A DNA stretch of 64,000 bases from Opitutia bacterium (GTDB lineage: Bacteria; Verrucomicrobiota; Verrucomicrobiia; Opitutales; Seribacteraceae). How positions within the stretch are numbered: position 1 is the first letter of the stretch; each line of letters starts with the position of its first letter. The notes below the pieces were generated by a model, which saw only the letters and a program-made list of their open reading frames with translations, was not told where the DNA came from and ran no database searches. The DNA lies in NCBI GenBank assembly GCA_002721705.1, contig PBLJ01000043.1, forward strand, positions 43,647 through 107,646, read 5' to 3'. Position numbers and translations under genes: made by a program. Of this stretch, positions 36,600 to 45,614 are shown piece by piece.

Positions 36600-37097
36600 T
36601 TAAATCCCTAGCTCCTTGCGAAGGGAGGCAAGGAGATTGCTGCAACCATCTTCCAATAGGTCGAGCACGAGATCAAAGCCGCGGGCGCCTCCATAGTAGG
36701 GGTCTGGCACTTGCGTGTCCACGTGGTCGGTCAAGTAGTCGCAGAACGGGCGTATGATTGCAGCGCCTTCCGCATCCGGAGCCAGTCCGTTCAGTTCGGA
36801 GAAATTGAAATTGTCCATCGTCAACATGAGATCGAAGGTTTTGAAATCGTCCGGAGTGACCATGCGCGCTCCTCCTTGTACGAGGATATCTCTTCGTCTG
36901 GCTGCTTCCTGCATGCGCCCGTCGGGCGGGTTGCCATGATGTTGGTCGATCGTGCCCGCGGAGTCGCATGCGATTTTTTCCTGCAGGCCCTCCTTTTCGA
37001 CCAAGGCTCGAAAGACTGCTTCGGCGCCGGGAGATCGACAAATGTTTCCCCAGCAGACGAAGAGAATGCGGTAAGGTATGGAATGATTGATTGTCAT
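36600..37097 (-). CDS. Low-molecular-weight protein-tyrosine-phosphatase family
   Basis: 165 residues. The P-loop is FVCWGNICRSPGAEAVF, with Cys15 as nucleophile and Arg21, close to the N-terminus as always in this family. The general-acid Asp lies in QVPDPYYGGARGF. Family members act on phosphotyrosine, but some homologs linked with fructosamine-kinase genes hydrolyse ribulosamine 5-phosphates. It is the first gene of the operon and is divergent from the SDR gene at 37188 (90-bp shared upstream region). Confidence 0.93.
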   Translation of the reverse strand: MTINHSIPYRILFVCWGNICRSPGAEAVFRALVEKEGLQEKIACDSAGTIDQHHGNPPDGRMQEAARRRDILVQGGARMVTPDDFKTFDLMLTMDNFNFSELNGLAPDAEGAAIIRPFCDYLTDHVDTQVPDPYYGGARGFDLVLDLLEDGCSNLLASLRKELGI

Positions 37098-37187
37098 TGA
37101 AACCGGCGGCTATAGCGATCTCTGCGGCTTTGGTCAATGCCGAGAGGCTGTCTTGACTCTCCTTCGAACCCTCGTGATGGTGGAGGA

Positions 37188-38081
37188 ATGGAACAGAGCA
37201 TGGCTATCTTGGGGTGCGGATATCTCGGGTCGGAATTGGCTCGCCAGGCCCTTTCGAAAGATTTCCGGGTGGTTGCCCTTACCCGCAACCCCGCAACCGC
37301 CGAGGCCCTTCGCAAGCTTGGCGTGCAGCAAGTGATGGAAGCGGAACTGGACGATGACTCCTGGCATGAGGCGGTCAGTTCGGACCAAGACTACGTCGTA
37401 AACTGCGTGGGATCTGCAGGTGGTGGTCTTCAGGGATATGCGAAATCCTACTTGGACGGACAAGATTCCGTCGCCCGCTGGATGAAAAAGGGGCGGGTCG
37501 GAACATTTTTGTACACGAGCAGCGTATCGGTATATCCCCAGATGGATGGCCAATTGGTCGATGAAACGTCCTCCTGCGAGGGAACCTCGGATCGAGGAGC
37601 CTTGCTTTTGGCGTCTGAAAGCGTCTGTTTTCCCGGGCCTGCCTCGATCGAACGATCCTTTGTCTTGCGGCTCGCTGGAATATACGGTCCACAGCGGCAT
37701 ATCTACCTCAATCACTTGCGGGCGGGAGCGCGAGAAATTCCCGGAGACGGGGAAGCATTCCTCAACTTGATACATAGGGATGACGCATGCGCTGCAATTT
37801 GGGCTGTACTGTCTTCGTCCAGCGAAATCCCCGGACGCATTTACAACTTGTCGGATGGGCACCCGGTTCCTCGCAAAGAACTGGTCGAGTGGCTCGCTCG
37901 AAGACTTGGAGTCGATGTACCGCCTTTCACTGGAATTCCTTTGTCCCGAACAGGTGCGGACCCAACCCAACCCCTCCCTAACCGAAAGATAGACAACCTG
38001 CGGATCAGGGAGGAAGTTTTCTGGGAACCGTGCTATCCTTCCTTTCGCGAGGGTTATGCCGACTTGCTGGGCGATGCCTAG
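37188..38081 (+). CDS. NAD-binding SDR/epimerase-like protein (YeeZ-like)
   Basis: About 297 residues. ATG 37188 is used; ATG 37200 (MAILGCGYLG) is possible because GGAGGA lies at 37182. The dinucleotide-binding motif is ILGCGYLGSELARQAL, followed by VVALTRNPATAEAL. TSSVSVYPQMDG and YGPQRHIYLNHLRAG are extended-SDR features, but the YxxxK catalytic pair is not seen where expected (it reads GALLLASESV), as in the YeeZ-type group. That argues against a normal epimerase or an OleD role. Standing alone, its function is unknown. Confidence 0.82.
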   Translation: MEQSMAILGCGYLGSELARQALSKDFRVVALTRNPATAEALRKLGVQQVMEAELDDDSWHEAVSSDQDYVVNCVGSAGGGLQGYAKSYLDGQDSVARWMKKGRVGTFLYTSSVSVYPQMDGQLVDETSSCEGTSDRGALLLASESVCFPGPASIERSFVLRLAGIYGPQRHIYLNHLRAGAREIPGDGEAFLNLIHRDDACAAIWAVLSSSSEIPGRIYNLSDGHPVPRKELVEWLARRLGVDVPPFTGIPLSRTGADPTQPLPNRKIDNLRIREEVFWEPCYPSFREGYADLLGDA

Positions 38082-38193
38082 TTTACGTGCCTAAGGTCTT
38101 GACTCGGGATCCTCAACCGAGTGATTTCATAAGGCTTCGGGTGGCTCATCATCCGTTTGAACCCAATCCAAATCAACAAGAGGAACCCAACTC

Positions 38194-38508
38194 ATGGTAG
38201 GTGTAGGCAAATTGCTCAAGCAGGCTCAGAAAATGCAAAAACGCATGGAGGAAGCCCAAGGAGAACTCGCTGATCACGTCATCGACGTATCCAGTGGTGG
38301 AGGCGCCGTCAAAATAAAGATCAACGGTCAAGGTGAGTTTCAATCAATCTCCTTCGATCCCGAATTCCTGAAGGAGGATGCCGAGGTCATCGAGGCAGCT
38401 GCTCTGGAGGCGGTCCGTGAAGCATCGGCGAAAGCCAAGGAGGCCAACGAGAAACTTATGCAAGAGATCACCGGCGGTATGGGTATGGGGTTGCCGGGAC
38501 TCATGTGA
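38194..38508 (+). CDS. YbaB/EbfC nucleoid-associated DNA-binding protein
   Basis: 104 residues. Small dimeric protein that binds DNA and is usually encoded next to recR and dnaX. VGKLLKQAQKMQKRMEEAQGEL at the N-terminus is the usual helix; GGGAVKIKINGQGEFQSISFDPEFL is the central sheet; the end is Gly/Met-rich (GGMGMGLPGLM). It lies 7 nt before recR. A preceding 112-bp gap contains an inverted repeat, ACTCGG-(9 nt)-CCGAGT near 38104-38124. Confidence 0.95.
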   Translation: MVGVGKLLKQAQKMQKRMEEAQGELADHVIDVSSGGGAVKIKINGQGEFQSISFDPEFLKEDAEVIEAAALEAVREASAKAKEANEKLMQEITGGMGMGLPGLM

Positions 38509-38515
38509 CTAGGGC

Positions 38516-39109
38516 ATGACGCCCGCCTATGAGAAACTGCTCGACGCCCTCAAGCGTCTACCCGGTCTCGGCTATCGATCGGCCGAACGCATTGCCTTGA
38601 GATTACTGGTTGAAAAACCCGATTTGGGCAAGCGGGTCAGGCAAGCCTTGGAAGAAACCGAAGGATGCGTGCAAGCCTGTTTGGATTGCGGTAATTTGAG
38701 CGAAGGCGATTTGTGCATGCTGTGCAGCGATGAATCGAGGGACCAATCGACTATTTGCGTGCTGGAACACGTGCCTGACTTGTTTTCGATCGAACGAGCC
38801 GGAGTTTTTCGGGGACTCTACCATGTCCTGGGAGGCAAGCTTTCGCCCATCCACGGAATTGGCCCGGATGAATTGAACGTGAAAGCCTTGCACCGGCGCG
38901 TCCAAAGGGAAACCACCAAGGAATTGATTCTTGCCCTGCCCAACGACGTCGAGGGAGAGGCCACTTGTCACTACCTCCAGCAAGAGGTGGTTGGGGACCG
39001 CTCCATTGAGGTCTCGCGCATTGGTTTCGGAATTCCCAGCGGCGCTGGAGTTACTTATTCGGATTCAACCACCTTGCGCAGCGCCTTGGAGGGCAGGAAT
39101 TCCTATTGA
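38516..39109 (+). CDS. recR: Recombination mediator RecR
   Basis: 197 residues, full length. It works with RecO/RecF to load RecA at single-strand gaps. It has an N-terminal helix-hairpin-helix (LPGLGYRSAERIALRLL), a zinc finger CLDCGNLSEGDLCMLC, and a Toprim domain starting ICVLEHVPDLFSIE with GGKLSPIHGIGPDEL. The C-terminal Walker-like stretch (GIPSGAGVTYSDSTTL) corresponds to the usual RecR end. Start ATG 38516 has little room for a ribosome site and is probably coupled to ybaB. Confidence 0.97.
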   Translation: MTPAYEKLLDALKRLPGLGYRSAERIALRLLVEKPDLGKRVRQALEETEGCVQACLDCGNLSEGDLCMLCSDESRDQSTICVLEHVPDLFSIERAGVFRGLYHVLGGKLSPIHGIGPDELNVKALHRRVQRETTKELILALPNDVEGEATCHYLQQEVVGDRSIEVSRIGFGIPSGAGVTYSDSTTLRSALEGRNSY

Positions 39110-39123
39110 CCGGACAGGAGGCA

Positions 39124-39330
39124 ATGAACCTTATGCACGATATGGAAGAGGCTTTGCAAGTGATCACTGGTCGAGTGAAAGGAGACATTCGAGCATCCTT
39201 GGCTTTTCTGGACAAAGTGGTTGCTGATTCAAGTGAATCACTGCCTCCGCGCTTGCTCCATTTCCTGGAGAGACGGAGTTACGTCAAGGCCTTGGCGTTT
39301 CTCGAAGAAGGAGAAGAAGCCGAATCGTGA
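39124..39330 (+). CDS. Small unknown protein between recR and SUI1 gene
   Basis: 68 residues from ATG 39124, which follows AGGAGG (short spacing); a TTG at 39106 overlapping the recR stop is the track start. Entirely helical and charged: MEEALQVITGRVKGDIRASLAFLD, then LPPRLLHFLERRSYVKALAFLEEG. No family recognised. It overlaps the next gene (GTGA), so it is translated with recR and the SUI1 protein. Confidence 0.6.
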   Translation: MNLMHDMEEALQVITGRVKGDIRASLAFLDKVVADSSESLPPRLLHFLERRSYVKALAFLEEGEEAES

Positions 39331-39731
39331 AGAAGGATCGCATCTCAATGGACGCTGAATCCAGCGAATTGGAGCAGCAGAACCCATTTTCCGATCTCGA
39401 TGGCAACGCGTTTTCGAAGGCGCCGCAAGCTTCCGTCCGGAAGCCTAAGCCACAGGAGGAGTTGCAGGCCAAGGTGCCCAAACTAGGCAGGGTGGAAGTG
39501 CGGCGTGAAACACAAGGACGGGCCGGCAAGGCGGTGACGACGATTCGCGCTTTCCGCAGAGATGCCACCAAGTCGGAACGGCAGGCTTTGTTGCGGGAAC
39601 TCAAGAAAAGCCTGGCGGTGGGAGGCTTCTTGCGATCCGACGGAGGACTCGAGGTCCAAGGAGATCATCGCGAACGCGTGATGACTATCCTGTGCGAAAA
39701 GGGGTACCTTCCAGTGTCGGCAGGGGGCTAA
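39327..39731 (+). CDS. SUI1/eIF1-like (YciH) translation factor homolog
   Basis: 134 residues from GTG 39327; ATG 39348 is an alternative. The first ~55 residues are a polar linker (FSDLDGNAFSKAPQASVRKP). The remaining part is an SUI1 domain: VEVRRETQGRAGKAVTTIRAF, then LKKSLAVGGFLRSDGGLEVQGDH and RVMTILCEKGYLP. Bacterial YciH homologs resemble eukaryotic eIF1 and can affect start-codon fidelity in vitro; the role in vivo is unsettled. It ends the recR cluster. Confidence 0.85.
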   Translation: MKKDRISMDAESSELEQQNPFSDLDGNAFSKAPQASVRKPKPQEELQAKVPKLGRVEVRRETQGRAGKAVTTIRAFRRDATKSERQALLRELKKSLAVGGFLRSDGGLEVQGDHRERVMTILCEKGYLPVSAGG

Positions 39732-39751
39732 TTAAAAGCCTCTTTCCGGGA

Positions 39752-39769
39752 AAGGGTTGTTTAACCCTT
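39752..39769. terminator. Possible bidirectional terminator between SUI1 and tatA
   Basis: 7-bp perfect stem AAGGGTT-GTTT-AACCCTT in the 36-bp gap between convergent genes; its right arm reaches into the tatA stop codon. A second weaker hairpin (CTTTC-CGG-GAAAG) lies just upstream. Neither has a long U-run, so strength is doubtful. Confidence 0.4.
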
Positions 39770-40058
39770 AAGTTCGTTCCTTTTCAGGCTCGGTGACGGT
39801 TTCGGAATGCACGTCGTCACTTTGGTGATCCTGATGATCAATGGCATTGTCGGGCTCTTGGTCCATGACGTTTCTAATGTCGCCTACGACTTCGTCTCGC
39901 CCTCTTTTGAACTCTTTGGTGGCTTTCCCGAAAGAACGAAACAACTCCGGCAATTTCTTTGACCCGAAAAGCAGGAGCAGTATCGCGCATATCACAATGA
40001 TCTCGGTTCCACCGAGGTTTCCTATGAAAGCAAGTATTTCCATTTCTTGGAAGTTCAT
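39768..40058 (-). CDS. tatA: Sec-independent translocase subunit TatA/TatE
   Basis: 96 residues. One N-terminal membrane helix followed by an amphipathic helix: GGTEIIVICAILLLLFGSKKLPELFRSFGKATKEFKRG. The FGSKKLPE hinge is diagnostic. The rest is acidic and His/Asp-rich (DHQDHQSDDVHSETVTEPEKE). It forms the Tat pore with TatC, which is not in the window. It is monocistronic, 87 nt downstream of the rpoD end, with no clear ribosome site at ATG 40058; ATG 40043 (MEILAFIG) is an alternative. Confidence 0.93.
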   Translation of the reverse strand: MNFQEMEILAFIGNLGGTEIIVICAILLLLFGSKKLPELFRSFGKATKEFKRGRDEVVGDIRNVMDQEPDNAIDHQDHQSDDVHSETVTEPEKERT

Positions 40059-40145
40059 GATTGATAGCTTATTGCAGAGCGTGGTGTTTTTGCAACCTCA
40101 TAATGAGATTGAGGGGCGGATCTCCATTGAGGGCAAGGCCGGTTT

Positions 40146-42233
40146 TTAGAGGTTGAGCTGACGCAGCGCTTCCGGTTTCGGCTTGTTGACCGAGCTTTGG
40201 TCGGCCTCGAAAAAGCCGTGCAGTTGACGAATGCGGGTGGGGTGGCGCATCTTGCGAAGGGCTTTGGCCTCGATTTGACGTATCCGTTCCCTGGTGACCT
40301 TGAACTGCCTGCCCACTTCCTCCAGCGTGCGACTGTATCCGTCTTTCAATCCGAACCTGAGCGAGAGAACGTTGCGTTCTCGCTCCGTCAAACTGTGCAG
40401 TACGTCGAGTATCTTTTCTCGCAAGAGAGAGTATGCGGTTTGGTCGTAAGGGTTTTCCGCGGCTTTATCCTCGATGAAGTCTCCAAAATTCGTGTCGTCT
40501 CCATCTCCGACGGGGCTTTGCAAGCTGATGGGTTGCTGAGCCATTTTCATGATGGTCTGTACCTTTTCGACGGGGAGACCCATCTCGTCAGCCACCTCGT
40601 CGCTCGTCGGTTCGTGTCCTAGTTCCTGAAGCAATTGCTTTTGAACCTGCATGACCTTGTTCAAGGTCTCGATCATGTGAACCGGGATTCGAATGGTGCG
40701 GGCTTGGTCCGCAATGGATCTAGTGATTGCCTGCCTGATCCACCAAGTGGCATAGGTGGAAAACTTGTATCCGCGCCGATACTCGAATTTTTCCACTGCT
40801 TTCATGAGTCCCATGTTGCCTTCTTGAATCAAGTCCAGAAAAGACAAGCCACGGTTGGTGTATTTCTTGGCGATGCTGATGACCAGGCGAAGGTTGGCTT
40901 CCACCATTTCGGTTTTGGCTTCGTGAGCCTTGCGCATGGCTTGCCGCACTTCCTTGAGCAGCTCGACCATTTCGTCCGGTTCCATGCGATACTTTTCACG
41001 AAGTTCGGCCAATTCCTTCTTGATCTTGTCGACTTTAATCTTTCTGCGCCGACGTTTCACCGAATCCTTCGCTTGGGCCAAGTTGTGGAGATGTTTGGCC
41101 ATGAGCCGAACGTCGGGAGATATTTCCGCAATCAAGTCCTCGAACACCTTCAACTTGAAGCAAAACTTCTTGAACGTGGGCAGGAGGGCGGAGTGATACT
41201 TTATGAAACGGTTCTTGGCCCGTTTCAGCACGGTCTTGTTTTTCGCGCGGTTTATGTCGCTCCACGCCTTGAGTACCTTCAGGTGTCCAGTACGGGCAAT
41301 TTCCACTTGTTTCGTCAGGAGCTTGAAATAGGCTTCTCGGCTATCAATTTTCTTGTCCAGAACTACTCGATCGAATCGTTCCTCCCGAGCCAGTAGCTTG
41401 TCCGCCAGTTCGATTTGAAACTCGGTCGTCAAGTCTACCGAGAACAGAGCCTTGAGGGCAGTTGATTCGGCGGATTCGATGCGCTTGGAGATCGCCACTT
41501 CCTCTTCCCTCGTCAGCAACGGGACTTGACCCATTTGCCTGAGGTACATTCTTACCGGGTCGTCGAGCAGGTCGCCATCCGTGTTGCGAGCCGTTTCCTC
41601 TTCCTTCTTCTCAAGCTTTTCCTTGAATTTCTCGACTTCGTCGGAATCGAGAATCTTGACTTCCAAGTTGGTCAGGATGGAAATGACGTTTTGAATTTCC
41701 TCGGGATTGCTGGAACTTTCAGGCAGGCACTTGTCGATATCCTTGTAGGTGAGGAAGCCTTGTTCCTTGGAAAGGTGGATGAGCGTGCGAATCTTGTCGT
41801 TCAGCCCAGGGTTGGCCAAGGCTTGTATTTCCAAGGCTCGTTTGCCCATTGGCTTCAAGTCGTGCTCCTTGACCAGAGCTGCTACCTCGGCGGACAACTT
41901 GTTTTTCTTCGTGGAGGCTTTAGCGGTTGCAGTTGGTTTCTTTTTGGACTCGGCCTTCTTGCTTGCGGTTTTCCTTGAAGCTGCAGCCTTCTTGTTCGTA
42001 GCAGGCTTCTTTTTTGGAGCCACCTTCTTTGCCGCCTTTGATTTGGTGACCCTAGGCTTGGCCGTGGGTTTCTTGGCTCGCGAGCCTTTTGCTCCTCCAG
42101 CCTTTGGCTTTGCCTTCGTTGATTTATTCGAAACCGAAGACGACGCCCGTTTGAGCGGCTTCTTCTTTGCGGTTGCCCGCTTCTTCGTCGCCTGTTTCGG
42201 TTTGCTCTTCGTACTGGTCTTGGTCGTGGCCAT
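40146..42233 (-). CDS. rpoD: Primary sigma factor RpoD with histone-like N-terminal extension
   Basis: 695 residues. The first ~112 are almost pure Lys/Ala/Thr/Ser/Pro ([20 protein letters not shown]), like a histone H1 tail. Region 1.1 follows ([20 protein letters not shown]), then region 1.2 ([21 protein letters not shown]), a non-conserved insert, and regions 2-3 ([54 protein letters not shown]). Region 4 is [18 protein letters not shown] with the [19 protein letters not shown] helix-turn-helix. The start lies inside dnaG: the two genes overlap by 110 nt in different frames, so rpoD is probably translated from the dnaG mRNA or from a promoter inside dnaG. Confidence 0.97.
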   Translation of the reverse strand: MATTKTSTKSKPKQATKKRATAKKKPLKRASSSVSNKSTKAKPKAGGAKGSRAKKPTAKPRVTKSKAAKKVAPKKKPATNKKAAASRKTASKKAESKKKPTATAKASTKKNKLSAEVAALVKEHDLKPMGKRALEIQALANPGLNDKIRTLIHLSKEQGFLTYKDIDKCLPESSSNPEEIQNVISILTNLEVKILDSDEVEKFKEKLEKKEEETARNTDGDLLDDPVRMYLRQMGQVPLLTREEEVAISKRIESAESTALKALFSVDLTTEFQIELADKLLAREERFDRVVLDKKIDSREAYFKLLTKQVEIARTGHLKVLKAWSDINRAKNKTVLKRAKNRFIKYHSALLPTFKKFCFKLKVFEDLIAEISPDVRLMAKHLHNLAQAKDSVKRRRRKIKVDKIKKELAELREKYRMEPDEMVELLKEVRQAMRKAHEAKTEMVEANLRLVISIAKKYTNRGLSFLDLIQEGNMGLMKAVEKFEYRRGYKFSTYATWWIRQAITRSIADQARTIRIPVHMIETLNKVMQVQKQLLQELGHEPTSDEVADEMGLPVEKVQTIMKMAQQPISLQSPVGDGDDTNFGDFIEDKAAENPYDQTAYSLLREKILDVLHSLTERERNVLSLRFGLKDGYSRTLEEVGRQFKVTRERIRQIEAKALRKMRHPTRIRQLHGFFEADQSSVNKPKPEALRQLNL

Positions 42234-44058
42234 AAAGTTTAGTTGTAGGTAAAAGTGTAGGAGGATTTAAGCTTTGAGCGCGCAGTTGCCCGAGTTCGGA
42301 CTGTAATGCCTTGGCTTGATCGAGATTATTGGGGTTTTGGTTGGCTAGCTGGTCGGTCAATTCATTTTCCTTACGACGCAGGAAACTTGCGAAGAGGACG
42401 CTCAAACATTCGTTGGCGGAGTCCAAAGGTTCGGGGAATCGTGAACCTTCCGCATTGATCTCGACCACGCATTTTCGTTCCTCCTCTGAAAAGTCCAGAG
42501 AATCCAACTGATCTTTTTCCCATATGCCCGCTTGAAGTTCGTTTAGGATGCGAGTAAGAACAAACCCTTCTACGCTACCAGTATTAATCCACTCTAAATC
42601 AATGACTTGCGATAAGGAAACCGCTATTTCCTCATAATGCAAAACATGGAATAAAAGGTCATATTCCACAGTTGTCAACTTTTGCGAGTGATTTTCAGCG
42701 GATTTTGGCTCTTCTTTCAATATAGGCTTTCGTCGTATTCGCTTGGATCGAAAGACTCGAAAATCTTGTTTTGCCGCATCTTCGCTCACTTGGAGCAGAA
42801 TGCTGGCTTTCCTCAAATAACCTTCCTGAACGGCGATGGAAGAGCATGGGTAGAGGATCTCGAAAACCTTTCCCAGCACTGCTCCTTTTCGATCCGGACT
42901 TGGATTGGCATCGCCATCGAGGAGCGCCTCGATGGCAAAGGACATGGCGTCCTTGGCGGTTTTCCTCAAGGTATCCAATGCATCGGTTCCTTCGGCAGCG
43001 AGCAGGTCGTCCGGGTCCTGGCCTTGGGGGAGTTGAAGAACCGTGACCTCTAGCCCCGCCTCCATGGCGATGGGCAGAATGCGCAGGGCGGCGCTGCGAC
43101 CGGCTTTGTCGCCGTCGAACAAAATCTCGATGCTTTCGGCTTGGTGTCTGGACATTAATCTTGCCTGCATCTCGGTGAAGGCTGTTCCTTGCGGAGCCAC
43201 CGTCGCCTTGGCTCCTACTTCCCAACATCTCATGGCGTCCAGTTGTCCTTCCACCAGGAGAAGGCTCTTTCGCTCGTTCACGTGGCGACGAGCCTTGTCC
43301 AAGTTGAAGAGCAAGTTGCTTTTGCGAAAGATGGGGGTTTCGGCGGAATTGACGTATTTGGCTTCGCGGGCCGGATCATTTTCGGGCGTCACTTCAAGTT
43401 GGCGAGCGGTAAAGGCCACGATTCGACTTTGCGTATCGTGGATCGGAATCATCAGCCGCCCTCGGAATCGCTCTTTTCCTCCCGAAAAGAAAAGTTCCGA
43501 GGCTTTCAAGGCTTCGCGGGAATAGTCCGAGGAGGCAAGAGCTTTGCCCAATCCACCTCGAGGAGGGGCGAATCCCACCTCGAATTCCTCTGCCGTTTCA
43601 AGTGAGAAATTGCGTTGTTTGGTCCAAAAATCGCGGATGTAAGCGCCTTCTTCGTCATCGGCCAGGAATCGTTCCCGGTACCAGTTGGAGGCCTCCTCGT
43701 GAATGCGGAAAAGCTCGGCCCTGACGGAGGAAGCTTGAATGGCGTCCTTGGATGAACCTCTTTCGTATTGCACGGGGTAATTGAATGCTCGAGCGAGGGT
43801 TTCGACCGCCTCGATGAAGGTGAGGTTTTCGACCAATTCAACGAATCGTATGGCATCGCCTCCCGTGTCGGTACTGAAGCACTTGAAGCTGTTCCGTTCG
43901 GGATTAACGAAGAAGGATGGCGTCTTTTCTTGGCTGAATGGGCTGAGGCCCTTCCAGCTTTTGCCAGCCCGCTTGAGTTGAACGTGGGGGGATACCACGT
44001 CGAGTATGGACACTCGATCCTTCAGGTCACTCAGGTAATTGTCCTTGAATCTTGGCAT
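42124..44058 (-). CDS. dnaG: DNA primase DnaG lacking most zinc ligands
   Basis: 644 residues. N-terminus [37 protein letters not shown] (shown in part below) is normal CHC2. The zinc site is degenerate: where E. coli has C40, H43, C61 and C64, this protein reads [11 protein letters not shown] and [13 protein letters not shown], giving Ser39, Ser42, Cys60 and Thr63. The Toprim core is intact: [11 protein letters not shown] and [15 protein letters not shown]-terminal helicase-binding-type region follows, ending in an acidic tail ([18 protein letters not shown]) that overlaps rpoD. It lies 5 nt after the TPR gene. It should synthesise replication primers, with altered initiation if zinc is truly lost. 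Confidence 0.95.
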   Translation of the reverse strand: MPRFKDNYLSDLKDRVSILDVVSPHVQLKRAGKSWKGLSPFSQEKTPSFFVNPERNSFKCFSTDTGGDAIRFVELVENLTFIEAVETLARAFNYPVQYERGSSKDAIQASSVRAELFRIHEEASNWYRERFLADDEEGAYIRDFWTKQRNFSLETAEEFEVGFAPPRGGLGKALASSDYSREALKASELFFSGGKERFRGRLMIPIHDTQSRIVAFTARQLEVTPENDPAREAKYVNSAETPIFRKSNLLFNLDKARRHVNERKSLLLVEGQLDAMRCWEVGAKATVAPQGTAFTEMQARLMSRHQAESIEILFDGDKAGRSAALRILPIAMEAGLEVTVLQLPQGQDPDDLLAAEGTDALDTLRKTAKDAMSFAIEALLDGDANPSPDRKGAVLGKVFEILYPCSSIAVQEGYLRKASILLQVSEDAAKQDFRVFRSKRIRRKPILKEEPKSAENHSQKLTTVEYDLLFHVLHYEEIAVSLSQVIDLEWINTGSVEGFVLTRILNELQAGIWEKDQLDSLDFSEEERKCVVEINAEGSRFPEPLDSANECLSVLFASFLRRKENELTDQLANQNPNNLDQAKALQSELGQLRAQSLNPPTLLPTTKLYGHDQDQYEEQTETGDEEAGNRKEEAAQTGVVFGFE

Positions 44059-44063
44059 GGCAT

Positions 44064-45614
44064 TCAGGGATTTCCCAAGGCGGCTAATTCACGTTGGATC
44101 GTTTCTCGCCGCGGCTCGTTCAAGGGCGCCATTTGAAGGAACTGTCTATAGAGAACACTGGCCGCGTTGTAGTTCTTCTCGGAATGGTAGTGCTCGGCCT
44201 TGAGCAAGATCAAGTCGAGGGATTCAGGGAAGTCTTGGCTGGCTCGCTCGAGTTTTTGGATGAATCTTTGCGGGGTCAAGATGGGAGGGCGCGCAGTTTG
44301 GAGATAGAATAGGCGTATCTCGAGATTCTGCGGGGCCAGTCTGACTGCTTCCCGTCCCACTACTTCCGCTTCCTTGGCTTCATCGGCCAACAAATGAGTC
44401 CGGGAAAGTAGATGTCGCGCTTTTGCGTTGTCCGGTTCCGAATTGATGACGTCCATCAGAACCTCTTTGGCTAGCGTGAAGTTGCCGTCGTTTATCGCTT
44501 GTCTGGCTTCCGCCAAATTATCGGTCGGCGGAGGGCGGAGGAAAATGTCGGCCACGGAGGTGTTGTCGTCATCCGACGACTCTTCGTGGCCCGTTGCATT
44601 CGTCTCCGAATCGTTGGAAGAATTCGCCGTGGTGGCACTGTCCTCTTCGGTTGCCTCATCGATTCCAAGGGGCGTGGCTTCCACTTCGACTGGAGAATGT
44701 TTCCCAGGCCTGAAGGGCTTCTCTTTTGTGGTTTCACCGATTAGCTGAAACAATTTTTCCACCGTTTGGTTTTCCCAATCGATGCGTTGGGCGGCGAAAG
44801 TGGGGCCATATATGTCCGCAAGTAGGTTTTTCACTCTCCCGGCAAGAGGTGATTCATCCATGGCGCCGGGGAATTCCTTGTTGAGCTTTTGGGCCATGCG
44901 TTCGGCATCATGCACGTTGTTTTCCTCGAGATCAATGTCCAGCAGTTCCAGCAAGGCAGGAGCCGCTTGGTCGCTATTCCGATCGGATGCGACTTCTTTG
45001 AGCAACTTCTTTGCGTTGTTGATGAATCCCTTGTTGCGATGCAGGCTGGCCACCATGATTTTTTCGCTTGGGGTTGGGTGCCAATGTTTCTTGTACGTCT
45101 CGATGGCTTGCGATTCCAGTTCTTGGCGCGTTGCCTTGAGTTCCGCCTTTCGAGCTCTTTTCACGAGCAAGTGGAAGAGTTTGCGCCATCCATTTTCGTT
45201 GGCTGGCTCGAGTTGCTTGAATTTGGCGTATAACCGCGTGGCTTCTTTGTCGTCGCCGGCCAGTTCCCGGCACTCGCCGGCCTTGAGCAAATAAGCAGGA
45301 TCTCCTGCTTTTAGTTCCGCGGCTTGCAGGTACCATCTTGCGGCTTGGGCGTATTCCTTGTTGGAGGTACAGGCCAATCCCAAAAGATCGATCACTTCCA
45401 CGCTATCTGGATGTGTTCGGTTCAATGCCTCCAATTCGGTGATCGCCTCTTCGTTTTGGCCGTCAATGATTTTCAATCTTGCGCTCTCCAAGTGGTCGCC
45501 TTTTATGCTCTTTCCATCCACGGAATCCTCGCCTTCGTTGGAGCAACTTCCAGCGACCAGGACGAAAGACGCCATGGGGACGACAAGAAGAAATAACCGA
45601 CGCAAGAGTGCCAT
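44064..45614 (-). CDS. TPR-repeat lipoprotein
   Basis: 516 residues. N-terminal MALLRRLFLLVVPMASFVLVAGSCSNEG looks like a lipoprotein signal with Cys after AGS. Two TPR arrays are visible: about residues 45-145 (NEEAITELEALNRTHPDSVEVID, KEYAQAARWYLQAAELKAG) and 375-500 (AEARQAINDGNFTLAKEVLMDVI, NYNAASVLYRQFLQMAP). Between them is an acidic Ser/Thr/Glu/Asp-rich linker (EESSDDDNTSV). Likely a periplasmic scaffold. It is the first gene of a tpr-dnaG-rpoD run; a link to replication is not implied. Its start codon shares CATG with the divergent gene. Confidence 0.8.
   Translation of the reverse strand: MALLRRLFLLVVPMASFVLVAGSCSNEGEDSVDGKSIKGDHLESARLKIIDGQNEEAITELEALNRTHPDSVEVIDLLGLACTSNKEYAQAARWYLQAAELKAGDPAYLLKAGECRELAGDDKEATRLYAKFKQLEPANENGWRKLFHLLVKRARKAELKATRQELESQAIETYKKHWHPTPSEKIMVASLHRNKGFINNAKKLLKEVASDRNSDQAAPALLELLDIDLEENNVHDAERMAQKLNKEFPGAMDESPLAGRVKNLLADIYGPTFAAQRIDWENQTVEKLFQLIGETTKEKPFRPGKHSPVEVEATPLGIDEATEEDSATTANSSNDSETNATGHEESSDDDNTSVADIFLRPPPTDNLAEARQAINDGNFTLAKEVLMDVINSEPDNAKARHLLSRTHLLADEAKEAEVVGREAVRLAPQNLEIRLFYLQTARPPILTPQRFIQKLERASQDFPESLDLILLKAEHYHSEKNYNAASVLYRQFLQMAPLNEPRRETIQRELAALGNP

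Noticed and set aside
37188-38081. SDR protein as the missing OleD
   Set aside because: No YxxxK motif where expected, far from oleAB, and the sequence is YeeZ-like.
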